From: DTU013 sp964512095
Lineage (GTDB): Bacteria; Bacillota; Clostridia; Acetivibrionales; DTU013
NCBI GenBank assembly: GCA_964512095.1
Contig: CAZEIH010000009.1
Coordinates: 1 to 64,000 of the forward strand
Length of the DNA: 64,000 nucleotides
Direction: 5' to 3'
The position numbers and the translations under genes were made by a program. Position 1 is the stretch's first letter. The number at the start of each line of letters is the position of its first letter. The notes under the pieces are model-generated. The model did no database searches, was not told the origin of the DNA, and saw only the letters and a list, made by a program, of their open reading frames with translations. Shown here one piece after another: positions 27,048 to 36,800 of this stretch.

Positions 27048-28241
27048 CTATTCCTTCATAGCAGCTCCAAAGGCTTCTCCAAACTCAACACATTTGTCTA
27101 GCTCCTCTTCGTCAGGTCTATATTTTACTTTTAAGGGTTCTAGCGGTATTTTTAGCCCCGACTTCTCCATCCATGAACTAATCACCTTGGGTGACTCTCC
27201 GCTCCAGCCATAGCTGCCAAAACCCGCACCCAGTTTACCCTTATACCTGTGAGCTTTAATCTCTTCCAGTAAGCCTGCCGTTGGTCTCAATACAGTGCTA
27301 TTTACAGTACAGCTACCAACAATCACGCCTTTTGCCTTGAATATTTCCGTCAAAAGATCACTGGGATCTGCTACCCCCACATTAAACAGCTTATAGGCAA
27401 TACCCTGTTTTCTCAGTCCGGTAGCAATTGACTCAGCCATCGTCTTTGTCGCATCGTACATGGTATCATAGATAATTACTGCATAGCCCTCATTATAATC
27501 CTGTGACCATTGATAGTATTTGTCTATAATTTGCAAGGGAGCCTTTCGCCATATTACTCCATGACTCGGCGCTATCATATCTATATCAAGATTCAAAGCT
27601 CTTATTTGTTCGATTTTTTTCTTAATCAATGAGCTAAAGGGCGTAAGTATATTAGCATAGTATTTAAAGGCTTCTTCATAAAGCTCGCAGCTATCTACTT
27701 CATCATTGAATAGTGATAGGCCGGCATAGTGCTGACCAAAGGCATCATTTGACAGAACAGTCCCTGCTCCCTTTACATATGTGAGCATACTGTCCGGCCA
27801 GTGAATCATCTGCATTTCAACAAAAACCAAGTCGTATTGGCCGATATTAATCATATCTCCGGTTTTGACAATCTGAAAATTAATATCGTCACGGTGAAAA
27901 TGACTTCTAATAATATCTGCTCCATTCTTAGTACAATATACAGGTATATCCTTAGATGGGAGGCTATCAAGAAGAAGATCCAGGCTACCTCCATGATCCG
28001 GCTCACTATGATTTATTATAATCATATCTATATTGCCAAGCCCAACGTTCTTGTCTAGATTACGTACAAATTCTTCTTTGTAGGGGTCCCATACAGTATC
28101 CACCAGAACTGTTTTCTCATCCTTTATTACATATGAATTATAGGTTGAGCCTCTATGGGTAGACAGCTCATGTCCATGAAAATGCCGCAAACCCCAGTCC
28201 TTTATCCCTGTCCAGTATATCTTGTCTCTTATTTCAATCAA
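27048..28241 (-). CDS. A-type flavodiiron protein (FprA-like)
   Basis: A 397-residue soluble enzyme that reduces O2 to water, or NO to N2O, in anaerobes. The N-terminal metallo-beta-lactamase domain (about 1-250) has diiron ligands H78, E80, D82 and H83 in HSEPDH, then HWPDSM, SNDAFGQH and PSHGVIW. The C-terminal flavodoxin domain (about 255-395) binds FMN, with YDTMYDATKTMAES as the phosphate loop. All ligands are present. There is no fused rubredoxin or flavin reductase, so an external electron donor is needed. It is a single gene between the MoxR cluster and tuf. Confidence 0.95.
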   Translation of the reverse strand: MIEIRDKIYWTGIKDWGLRHFHGHELSTHRGSTYNSYVIKDEKTVLVDTVWDPYKEEFVRNLDKNVGLGNIDMIIINHSEPDHGGSLDLLLDSLPSKDIPVYCTKNGADIIRSHFHRDDINFQIVKTGDMINIGQYDLVFVEMQMIHWPDSMLTYVKGAGTVLSNDAFGQHYAGLSLFNDEVDSCELYEEAFKYYANILTPFSSLIKKKIEQIRALNLDIDMIAPSHGVIWRKAPLQIIDKYYQWSQDYNEGYAVIIYDTMYDATKTMAESIATGLRKQGIAYKLFNVGVADPSDLLTEIFKAKGVIVGSCTVNSTVLRPTAGLLEEIKAHRYKGKLGAGFGSYGWSGESPKVISSWMEKSGLKIPLEPLKVKYRPDEEELDKCVEFGEAFGAAMKE

Positions 28242-28370
28242 TTGTATCGTCTCCTTTACATAAAGCTTCTCAAAATTTTAGACAATTCTATTATTACCCA
28301 TCCTTGCCGGATATAAACAAGCATAGTAAGACTAACACGCACTTATATATTTCAACGGCTCCAAACCCAT

Positions 28371-28404
28371 AAAAAATGCGGCCTGCATTTAGCAAACCGC
28401 ATTT
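28371..28404 (-). terminator. Terminator after tuf
   Basis: The stem AAATGCGG/CCGCATTT is followed on the minus strand by six T, 12 bp after the tuf stop. It ends the str operon. Confidence 0.85.
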
Positions 28405-28415
28405 CAAAGGCCTTA

Positions 28416-29618
28416 TTACTCTATTATTGATGTAACGGAGCCTGAACCGACAGTTCTGCCACCTTCACGGATAGCGAACTTCAGTCCCTGTTCCATAGCG
28501 ATAGGAGTTATAAGCTTGATGATCATTTCTATATGGTCACCAGGCATACACATTTCTACGCCTTCAGGAAGTTCAGCAACACCAGTAACGTCAGTGGTTC
28601 TAAAATAGAACTGAGGTCTGTAGCCATTGAAGAAAGGAGTATGTCTTCCGCCTTCTTCCTTAGTCAGTACATAAACCTGTCCCTTGAAATGAGTGTGAGG
28701 CTTAATGGATCCGGGTTTAGCCAGAACCTGTCCTCTTTCAATATCAGTTCTCTGAACGCCTCTGAGCAAGCAGCCGATATTGTCGCCGGCAACAGCCTGA
28801 TCAAGAAGCTTTCTGAACATTTCAACACCTGTTACAACAGTTTTTCTTGCTTCGTCCATCAAACCAACGATTTCAACTTCCTCGCCTACCTTGATCATAC
28901 CTCTTTCAACTCTGCCTGTAGCAACTGTGCCACGGCCAGTGATAGAGAATACGTCCTCAACAGGCATGATGAAAGGCTTGTCAGTAGGTCTTTCAGGAGT
29001 TGGTATATACGCATCAACAGCATTCATGAGTTCCATAATCGGCTTATACTCTTTTGCCTCAATGTCTGTAGATGTGCTCTCAAGAGCATCCAGAGCTGAA
29101 CCTCTGATGATTGGAATATTGTCACCGTCATAATCATATGAGCTAAGAAGTTCTCTGAGTTCCATTTCAACCAGTTCGATAAGCTCTTCATCGTCAACCA
29201 TGTCGCATTTATTCAAAAATACTATAATGTGCTGAACTCCAACACGACCTGCCAGAAGTATGTGCTCTCTGGTCTGGGGCATGGGACCATCTGCAGCAGA
29301 AACAACGAGGATAGCGCCGTCCATCTGAGCAGCACCGGTGATCATGTTCTTAACATAGTCAGCATGGCCAGGGCAGTCAACGTGTGCATAATGTCTGTTT
29401 TCAGTCTCATACTCAACATGTGATGTTGAAATCGTGATTCCTCTTGCCTTCTCCTCAGGAGCTTTGTCTATCTGGTCGTATGCTGTAAAATCAGCCTTTC
29501 CCTGGAATCCTAATACCTTTGTTATAGCTGCTGTCAATGAAGTCTTTCCGTGGTCAACATGACCGATAGTTCCAATGTTAACGTGGGGTTTTGTTCTTTC
29601 AAATTTGGCCTTACCCAT
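28416..29618 (-). CDS. tuf: Elongation factor Tu
   Basis: A 400-residue GTPase that carries aminoacyl-tRNA to the ribosome. G1 is GHVDHGKT (19-26), G3 DCPGHADY and G4 NKCD; domains 2 and 3 are complete, ending GRTVGSGSVTSII. It is the last gene of the L7Ae-rpsL-rpsG-fusA-tuf order, 156 bp after fusA, with a terminator behind it. The length is normal. Confidence 0.98.
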   Translation of the reverse strand: MGKAKFERTKPHVNIGTIGHVDHGKTSLTAAITKVLGFQGKADFTAYDQIDKAPEEKARGITISTSHVEYETENRHYAHVDCPGHADYVKNMITGAAQMDGAILVVSAADGPMPQTREHILLAGRVGVQHIIVFLNKCDMVDDEELIELVEMELRELLSSYDYDGDNIPIIRGSALDALESTSTDIEAKEYKPIMELMNAVDAYIPTPERPTDKPFIMPVEDVFSITGRGTVATGRVERGMIKVGEEVEIVGLMDEARKTVVTGVEMFRKLLDQAVAGDNIGCLLRGVQRTDIERGQVLAKPGSIKPHTHFKGQVYVLTKEEGGRHTPFFNGYRPQFYFRTTDVTGVAELPEGVEMCMPGDHIEMIIKLITPIAMEQGLKFAIREGGRTVGSGSVTSIIE

Positions 29619-29774
29619 TTTTTTATTCTCCTCCCTTGTTCAGTTGAACACTGAATGATTTAATTAATAATTTTATATTTCATATGCTACAAAATGCACC
29701 AAGGTTTATTGATTAGTTTTGCAGCATACTGACTACGATTCGGATAATACAGGAAACCCCCGTCTTATCCTTTA

Positions 29775-31838
29775 TTACTTGAGCACCGATTCCTGTATGC
29801 TCTTGGGAACCTCTTCATAGTGGCTGAACTGCATTGTAAATACACCTCTGCCCTGGGTCCTTGAACGAAGCTCTGTTGCATAACCGAACATGCTAGCAAG
29901 AGGCACATTGGCAGTTATAACCTGGGCGCCCGACCTGCTTTCCATTCCTTCGATCCTTCCCCGTCTGGAGTTGAGGTCACCCATTACGTCTCCCATGTAA
30001 ACCTCAGGTGTAACTACATCGACCTTCATAATAGGCTCAAGCAATACAGGACTCGCCTTGCGGCAGCCATCCTTGAACGCCATAGAACCTGATATTTTGA
30101 AAGCCATCTCAGATGAGTCGACGTCATGGTACGAGCCATCCACAAGGGTTGCTTTGATGTCAAGCACCTGATAACCACCAAGAATACCATTTTGCATAGC
30201 GTCCTGTATTCCTGCGTCGATTGCCGGTATATATTCCTTAGGAACAACACCGCCAACGATTTTGTTTACAAAGGTGTAACCGCTTCCCGGTTCCTGGGGC
30301 TCCAATTCGACAACACAGTGGCCATACTGACCACGGCCGCCTGATTGCCTGACGAATTTGCCTTCAGCCTTGACAGCCTTTCGTATTGTCTCCTTGTAAG
30401 CTACCTGCGGTTGTCCTATGTTAGCCTCTACCTTGAATTCTCTCAGCATTCTGTCAACGATGATTTCAAGATGTAGCTCACCCATGCCAGAAATAATGGT
30501 TTGACCCGTTTCTGGATCTGTGTGGGCCTTAAATGTCGGATCCTCTTCCGAAAGCTTTGCAAGAGCAATTGACATTTTGTCCTGTCCTGCCTTTGTCTTG
30601 GGCTCCACAGCAATGTGGATAACAGGTTCCGGAAATTCCATAGATTCTAATATAATAGGAGAATTCTCGCTGCAAAGCGTATCGCCTGTGGCTGTATCCT
30701 TCAGACCTACTATTGCTGCTATATCTCCAGCGTATACTGTACCTACGTCCTCCCTGTGGTTGGCATGCATCAATAAAAGCCTGCCTATCCTTTCCCTCTT
30801 GTTCTTTGTAGAATTCAACACGTATGACCCTGAACTCAGCGTTCCAGAATAAACTCTAAAAAAGCAGAGCTTTCCTACGAACGGGTCTACTGCAATCTTA
30901 AATGCAAGAGCAGAAAACGGTGCATCTTCATCTACTGGTCTTTCGAGCTCTGTTTCTTCATCAGGAGAGACGCCTTTAATGGCAGGTACATCCAATGGAG
31001 AAGGCATATATGCTATTACTGAGTCCAGTAGTCTCTGCACTCCCTTGTTCTTATAAGATGATCCACATGTTACTGGTATCATTTCTACTGCAATAGTTGC
31101 CTTTCTAATACCTGCACGTATTTCCTCTACGGTCAGCTCTTCCCCTTCAAGGTACTTATTCATCAAGTCCTCGTCTTGTTCAGCAACAGCTTCGATTAAA
31201 ATGTTACGATATTTTTCAACGATATCAACCATATCTTCCGGTACAGGTTCTTCATCCGCTACCGTGCCCAGGTCATCAAGGTAATAAACAGCCTTCATTG
31301 TTATCAGGTCAACTAAGCCCTTGAAATTTTCTTCTTTGCCGATAGGTAATTGAATTGGAACAGCGTTTGCCTTAAGTCTGTCCTTCATCATCTGAACGCA
31401 ATTATAAAAGTCTGCGCCCATAATATCCATTTTATTAACATATGCAATACGGGGAACATTATACTTGTCAGCCTGTCTCCAAACGGTTTCAGACTGAGGC
31501 TCCACCCCGCCTTTAGCACAAAAAAGTGTTACCGAACCATCGAGAACCCTCAGAGATCTTTCTACCTCTACCGTAAAGTCAACGTGCCCCGGCGTATCTA
31601 TAATGTTGATTCTGGTTCCCTTCCACTGTGCAGTAGTTGCAGCAGAGGTTATCGTGATACCTCTCTCCTGCTCCTGCTCCATCCAGTCCATAGTTGCAGC
31701 GCCCTCATGAGTTTCTCCCATCTTATGCAGCCTACCTGTATAAAACAGGATGCGCTCAGTCGTAGTTGTCTTACCAGCATCTATATGAGCCATAATACCA
31801 ATGTTCCTGGTATTTTCCAAACTAAATTGCCTGGGCAT
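29775..31838 (-). CDS. fusA: Elongation factor G
   Basis: A 687-residue translocation GTPase. G1 is AHIDAGKTTT (17-26), the switch region contains ERGITITSAATT, G3 is DTPGHVDF and G4 NKMD; domains II-V are complete, with the AFKDGCRKASPVLLEP region in domain IV-V. It sits between rpsG (112 bp) and tuf (156 bp) in the str operon. The sequence is normal for the housekeeping EF-G. Confidence 0.98.
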   Translation of the reverse strand: MPRQFSLENTRNIGIMAHIDAGKTTTTERILFYTGRLHKMGETHEGAATMDWMEQEQERGITITSAATTAQWKGTRINIIDTPGHVDFTVEVERSLRVLDGSVTLFCAKGGVEPQSETVWRQADKYNVPRIAYVNKMDIMGADFYNCVQMMKDRLKANAVPIQLPIGKEENFKGLVDLITMKAVYYLDDLGTVADEEPVPEDMVDIVEKYRNILIEAVAEQDEDLMNKYLEGEELTVEEIRAGIRKATIAVEMIPVTCGSSYKNKGVQRLLDSVIAYMPSPLDVPAIKGVSPDEETELERPVDEDAPFSALAFKIAVDPFVGKLCFFRVYSGTLSSGSYVLNSTKNKRERIGRLLLMHANHREDVGTVYAGDIAAIVGLKDTATGDTLCSENSPIILESMEFPEPVIHIAVEPKTKAGQDKMSIALAKLSEEDPTFKAHTDPETGQTIISGMGELHLEIIVDRMLREFKVEANIGQPQVAYKETIRKAVKAEGKFVRQSGGRGQYGHCVVELEPQEPGSGYTFVNKIVGGVVPKEYIPAIDAGIQDAMQNGILGGYQVLDIKATLVDGSYHDVDSSEMAFKISGSMAFKDGCRKASPVLLEPIMKVDVVTPEVYMGDVMGDLNSRRGRIEGMESRSGAQVITANVPLASMFGYATELRSRTQGRGVFTMQFSHYEEVPKSIQESVLK

Positions 31839-31950
31839 GATTGCCTCCCTTCTTCCTCGATAAGTTCTATTTTGTCATTTTGGAAAATTCATTTAATAAC
31901 TTCTGCAAATTTCTCCGCCTTATACCATAAGCAGCAACGCTGCAAGGCTT

Positions 31951-32421
31951 TTACCAGCGGTAATGTGCAAAAGCTCTGTTTGCCTCTGCCATTTTGTGGG
32001 TATCTTCTTTTTTCTTGTAAGCCCCACCGGCATTGTTAACAGCGTCCATGATTTCTCCTGCAAGTCTTTCCTTCATCGTCTTTTCGTTTCTTGCACGCGA
32101 ATAATTTGTCAACCATCTCAATCCCAATGCTTGCCTTCTTTCAGGCCTTACTTCCATAGGAACCTGATAGGTTGCTCCGCCGACTCTTCTAGCTTTAACT
32201 TCCAGTACAGGCATTATGTTGTTCAACGCCTGTTCAAACACTTCAAGAGGATCTTTCCCTGTCTTTTCCTTTATAATGTCAAATGCATCATAACAAATTT
32301 TCTGAGCAACACCTTTTTTGCCATCGAGCATAATATTGTTGATCAGCTTTGAAAGAACCTTGTCATTATAAATCGGATCAGGCAGAACATCCCTTTTAGG
32401 CGTATGTCCTTTTCTTGGCAC
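31951..32421 (-). CDS. rpsG: 30S ribosomal protein S7
   Basis: A 156-residue protein that binds the 3' major domain of 16S rRNA and organises the 30S head. It starts MPRKGHTPKRDVLPDP and ends MAEANRAFAHYRW, as expected. It lies between rpsL and fusA. The 188-bp spacer before it (32422-32609) holds an imperfect hairpin (ACGAGG/CCTCGT, about 32479-32508) that could be a regulatory or processing site. Confidence 0.98.
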   Translation of the reverse strand: MPRKGHTPKRDVLPDPIYNDKVLSKLINNIMLDGKKGVAQKICYDAFDIIKEKTGKDPLEVFEQALNNIMPVLEVKARRVGGATYQVPMEVRPERRQALGLRWLTNYSRARNEKTMKERLAGEIMDAVNNAGGAYKKKEDTHKMAEANRAFAHYRW

Positions 32422-32609
32422 TTTACTTCCCTCCTTTGATTAATGATAGGGGCTATATAACACCCCTTCGAATGCTTTACGAGGTACTCGGAACCCGTAG
32501 GTCCTCGTCAGTGCTTCAGTACATCTAATATATAAATTAATCAATATAAATTGGTTTTTATCTATTCAACATACCTTGCACTTCATTTTCAGCCTTACTG
32601 ACGCTCTTA

Positions 32610-33035
32610 TTACTTTGCTGCGCCAGCCTTTGGCCTCTTGGCTCCATACTTGGAACGACTCTGCATCCTCTTTGCAACACCTGCTGTATCAAGAGTACCT
32701 CTAACAATGTGGTACCTGACACCAGGAAGATCCTTCACCCTGCCGCCTCTGATAAGCACAACACTATGTTCCTGAAGATTGTGGCCTATTCCTGGGATGT
32801 ATGCACTGACTTCTATACCGTTTGTCAGACGCACCCTAGCAACCTTTCTCAAAGCTGAGTTAGGCTTCTTTGGTGTGCTGGTCCTTACAACAGTACAAAC
32901 GCCCCTCTTTTGCGGAGACTTGGTATCAACGTACTTCTTTTTCAGCGAGTTGAATCCCTTTTGTAGGGCCGGAGAAGTAGATTTGTATTCAACTGTCTCC
33001 CTTCCCTTTCTGACCATCTGATTAATTGTTGGCAA
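32610..33035 (-). CDS. rpsL: 30S ribosomal protein S12
   Basis: A 141-residue decoding-centre protein. It begins MPTINQMVRKGRE and has the Firmicute-type insertion (about 20-40), KSPQKRGVCT, the KKPNSALRK loop, and GGRVKDLPGVRYH; the last contains the PxxP-like segment modified in some bacteria. The start is TTG at 33035 behind GGGAGGT. A longer in-frame TTG at 33053 would read through the binding site and is rejected. It is the second gene of the str operon. Confidence 0.97.
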   Translation of the reverse strand: MPTINQMVRKGRETVEYKSTSPALQKGFNSLKKKYVDTKSPQKRGVCTVVRTSTPKKPNSALRKVARVRLTNGIEVSAYIPGIGHNLQEHSVVLIRGGRVKDLPGVRYHIVRGTLDTAGVAKRMQSRSKYGAKRPKAGAAK

Positions 33036-33064
33036 TTTTACACCTCCCTTCAAATCTTATTTTA

Positions 33065-33188
33065 TCTATGTCTTCATAAGACGCTGACCTCTATAGGTCG
33101 GCGATGAACGAAGACAAATTAATTAACTTCCTTGGTCAGGTGGAGTTCAGTCTCCACCTGACTCCCTGAGCGAAGCGAATTGACTGTA
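33065..33188 (+). repeat. Dispersed palindromic intergenic repeat, copy 3 (longest)
   Basis: TCTTCATAAGACGCTGACC, CTATAGGTCGG, an extra segment with a perfect 11-bp hairpin (GTCAGGTGGAG/CTCCACCTGAC, 33135-33162), then CTCCCTGAGCGAAGCGAATT. It lies in the spacer between the L7Ae-like gene and rpsL, so it is transcribed in the str mRNA. Confidence 0.85.
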
Positions 33189-33244
33189 TAGGAACATTCC
33201 TTAGCTAACATAGCTATTCTTTGTATAGGAACATTCCTCAGAGG
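33184..33244. repeat. Two direct copies of a GGAACATTCC-containing motif
   Basis: TGTATAGGAACATTCCT occurs twice, 38 bp apart, directly after dispersed repeat copy 3 and upstream of rpsL. The core GGAACATTCC is near-palindromic. Confidence 0.7.
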
Positions 33245-33286
33245 AGTGTCTCTCTTACCGCTGTTTGTGTCCCTCTATCAACTGTT

Positions 33287-33529
33287 TTACCCTATTATAC
33301 ATGCCGTTGATGCGCCTACTTCTATGCTTACAGCCTTACCAAGCTGCTTCATCGTGTCAACATAAACTATCTCAATTGCATTGGCCAAGCACAGTTCCCT
33401 AAGGCTTCCGGTAATTCTCTCATCTGCATCTTGGGCGATAAAAACCTTTGTAGCGGTTCTGTTCTCTACCGCCTTTAATGTCTGCTTAATTCCAATTGCC
33501 TTATTGCTGCCCTTTAAAACCTCCAACAC
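33287..33529 (-). CDS. L7Ae/YlxQ-like ribosomal protein
   Basis: An 80-residue RNA-binding protein of the L7Ae/L30e/YbxF type, which binds kink-turns. It has the family core KQTLKAVENRTATKVFIAQDAD, then LCLANAIEIVYVDTMKQLGKA and a final ASTACIIG strand. The start is GTG at 33529, with GGAAAGGTG 7 nt upstream. It is first in the str operon after rpoC, the usual Firmicute place of ybxF. Its own promoter is visible at 33636-33664. Confidence 0.93.
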   Translation of the reverse strand: MLEVLKGSNKAIGIKQTLKAVENRTATKVFIAQDADERITGSLRELCLANAIEIVYVDTMKQLGKAVSIEVGASTACIIG

Positions 33530-33635
33530 TTACTTGCACCTTTCCCCTCTGTTACCTTATTGTGCTTATTCATACTCCAAATATCTAGAATTCCATGATA
33601 TTAAGCATAGTAAACCCCTGAATTCGCACTGAAAT

Positions 33636-33664
33636 ATTCTATCACCGTCATGCTTCATTGTCAA
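33636..33664 (-). promoter_or_regulatory. Sigma-A promoter of the L7Ae-rpsL-rpsG-fusA-tuf operon
   Basis: On the minus strand TTGACA, 17 bp, TAGAAT, identical in both boxes and spacing to the rpoB promoter. It lies about 107 bp upstream of the GTG at 33529. Confidence 0.8.
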
Positions 33665-33712
33665 GAACATCATACAAAGGACTCCCTAGTCTAGCTTCAA
33701 TTTCCAATGGGG

Positions 33713-33828
33713 GCAGGCCCCCCATACCCCCTCGCTACGAGCGAAATGAATTCGCCCTACGCTACACTTCGTGCGCCACGCCTAAATGTGTCGTTCGAAC
33801 GATGGCACCGATAATTGGTACCATCGTT
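33713..33828. other. Spacer with palindromes between rpoC and the L7Ae-like gene
   Basis: The 316-bp space 33530-33845 holds the L7Ae promoter and, nearer rpoC, two strong inverted repeats. These are a GGGGGC/GCCCCC hairpin near 33713 and an AACGATGG-type 11-bp stem with one internal mismatch at 33798-33828, just past the rpoC stop. The latter may mark the rpoC 3' end although no T tract follows. The GC-rich block between them (about 33725-33790) looks like an inserted repeat and unlike the AT-rich flanks. Confidence 0.5.
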
Positions 33829-33845
33829 CTAGTTCTACCCTGCTT

Positions 33846-36800
33846 CTACTCAGTTACTGTACTGATATCTATATCCTTATATCTGCTCATTCCAGTTCCT
33901 GCAGGTATAAGCTTACCAATAATTACATTTTCCTTAAGTCCTACCAATGGGTCAACCTTACCCTTTATAGCAGCCTCTGTTAATACTCTTGTTGTCTCCT
34001 GGAAGGATGCTGCCGACAGGAAGGATTCTGTAGCAAGAGAAGCCTTCGTTATACCCAGTAGTGTGCGTTTACCGGTTGCTGGCCTAAGTCCCTCGGCAGT
34101 GACCTTTGCATTCTCAGCTTCAAAGTCAAACATATCGACTAATCCACCTGGCAGCATATTAGTATCACCGGCATCATCAATTTTTACCTTTCTTAGCATC
34201 TGTCTGATTATTACCTCAATATGCTTATCATTGATATCAACACCCTGTAGTCTGTAAACCCTCTGTACCTCCTGAAGCAAATATCTCTGAACTCCCCTGA
34301 TGTCCTTGATTTTTAGAATGTCATGAGGATTTACAGAGCCTTCTGTAATTTCATCACCGGCTTCTATAACCTCACCATCAGATACCTTTATCCTTGAGCC
34401 ATAAGTAATCTGGTATGAATGCGCTTCTCCGTCCTCGGATGTTACGACTACTTCCCTCTTCTTCTTTGTATCATTTATTTTTACCGTACCAGCAATCTCA
34501 GATATAACTGCGAGCCCCTTAGGTTTTCTAGCCTCAAAAAGCTCCTCAACACGTGGAAGACCCTGAGTTATGTCGTCACCGGCAACACCACCGGTATGGA
34601 AGGTTCTCATTGTGAGCTGAGTTCCGGGCTCTCCTATAGACTGAGCAGCCACAATACCAACAGCTTCACCGACGTTAACATCTTCACCGGTTGCAAGGTT
34701 CGCTCCATAGCACTTAGAGCAAACTCCGTATTCGGAATGACATGTGAGCATAGATCTAATCTTTGCTTTTTTAATATTTGCATTAACAATCTTGTCGGCA
34801 TCAGAATCTGTGATTCTCTTTCCGACTTCAATGATTATCTCTCCTGTTTCAGGATTGATAATATCTTCAACTGAGTATCTTCCAACAAGTCTTTCACCAA
34901 GACCCTCAATAACTTCATTGCCATCCTTTATTTCTGAAACCTCGATGCCCTTTCTAGTACCGCAATCCACTTCTCTTACGATAACATCCTGGCTTACATC
35001 CACCAGACGACGGGTCAGATAACCTGAGTCTGCGGTTCTAAGGGCCGTATCGGCCAAACCTTTTCTAGCACCATGTGATGAAATAAAGTATTCAAGTACG
35101 TTCAATCCTTCACGGAAGTTTGCCCTTATGGGAATTTCCAGCGTTTTACCCTGGGTATCTGACATAAGTCCCCTCATACCTGAGAGCTGCTTTATTTGGC
35201 TTATACTTCCGCGAGCACCGGATTGGGACATCATGAATATAGGATTGAAACGGTCTAATGTCTTCATCAATGCAGCGGTGAGATCCTCATTAGTCTTAGT
35301 CCAAGCCTGTATTACAGATGCATATCTTTCGTCCTCGGAAATAAGACCCCTCTTATACATCTTGCTAATGCTCTCTATCTTTTCTTCGGTCTCATCAATA
35401 AACTTCTGTTTAACATCAGGGATAACCATGTCAGATACACTGACAGTAATGGCGCCCCTTGTCGAATAACTAAAGCCCAAGGCCTTTATCCTGTCAAGAA
35501 CAATAGCAGTCTGTGTTGTGCCATGGACCTTAATGCACATATCTATTATCTTACCTAATTCCTTCTTAGTAACAATCTGCATGATTTCCAGATCAAAGGC
35601 CTTTTCGGGATCTGATCTATCAACAAACCCAAGATCCTGAGGAATTGCTTCATTGAAAATCAGTTTACCAACTGTAGTTTCAATAATCTTTGATTTAGGT
35701 TGACCTTCAATGTCTTTGATCAATCTGACCCTAATCTTAACATGAAGTCCAATAATACCTTCATCATAAGCCATGACAGCCTCATCAAGGGATCCGAAGG
35801 CTTTGCCCTCACCAGGCTCTCCATCCCGTTCAATTGTCAGATAATAGCTACCAAGAACCATATCCTGTGTAGGCACTGTAATAGGCTTGCCATCCTTGGG
35901 AGCAAGCAGATTGTTGGCCGACAACATCAGGAACCTTGCCTCAGCTTGCGCTTCTGGTGACAGGGGTACATGCACAGCCATTTGGTCTCCATCAAAGTCT
36001 GCATTGTATGCTGTACATACCAGAGGATGCAATTTCAAAGCCCTTCCCTCTACCAAAACCGGCTCAAATGCCTGTATACCAAGCCTATGTAGTGTAGGTG
36101 CACGGTTGAGCAATACGGGATGCTCTTTGATTACATCCTCAAGTACGTCCCATACCTCTGGCCTTACTCTTTCCACCATTCTCTTTGCACTCTTAATATT
36201 ATGGGCAAGGCCGTCATTGACAAGCTTTTTCATAACAAAAGGCTTGAACAGCTCCAACGCCATTTCCTTTGGAAGGCCGCACTGGAATATCTTCAGTTCA
36301 GGACCTACAACGATAACGGAACGACCTGAATAGTCAACACGTTTACCCAGAAGGTTCTGACGGAAACGGCCCTGTTTTCCCTTCAGCATATCTGAAAGGG
36401 ATTTTAGAGGTCTATTGCCAGGGCCTGTAACAGGGCGGCCCCTCCTGCCGTTATCAATAAGAGCATCTACCGCTTCTTGCAGCATCCTCTTCTCATTTCT
36501 TACTATTATGTCCGGCGCTCCAAGATCCAGCAGTCTTTTCAAACGGTTATTCCTGTTAATTACTCTTCTGTAAAGGTCATTAAGATCCGATGTGGCAAAC
36601 CTTCCACCGTCCAATTGAACCATAGGGCGAAGCTCCGGGGGTATGACAGGAATAACATCCATTATCATCCACTCGGGCATGTTACCTGAAAGTCTAAAAG
36701 CTTCAACAACCTCCAGCCTCTTTATTGCCCTAATCCTTTTTTGGCCTGTAGCCTCCTCTAAATCTTCTCTCAACTCTTTTGACATTGTTTCCAGATCAAT

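Noticed and set aside
31350..32039. 229-residue plus-strand frame across fusA and rpsG
   Set aside because: It is opposite two well-conserved genes and has a Cys/His/Ser-rich composition typical of an antisense shadow.
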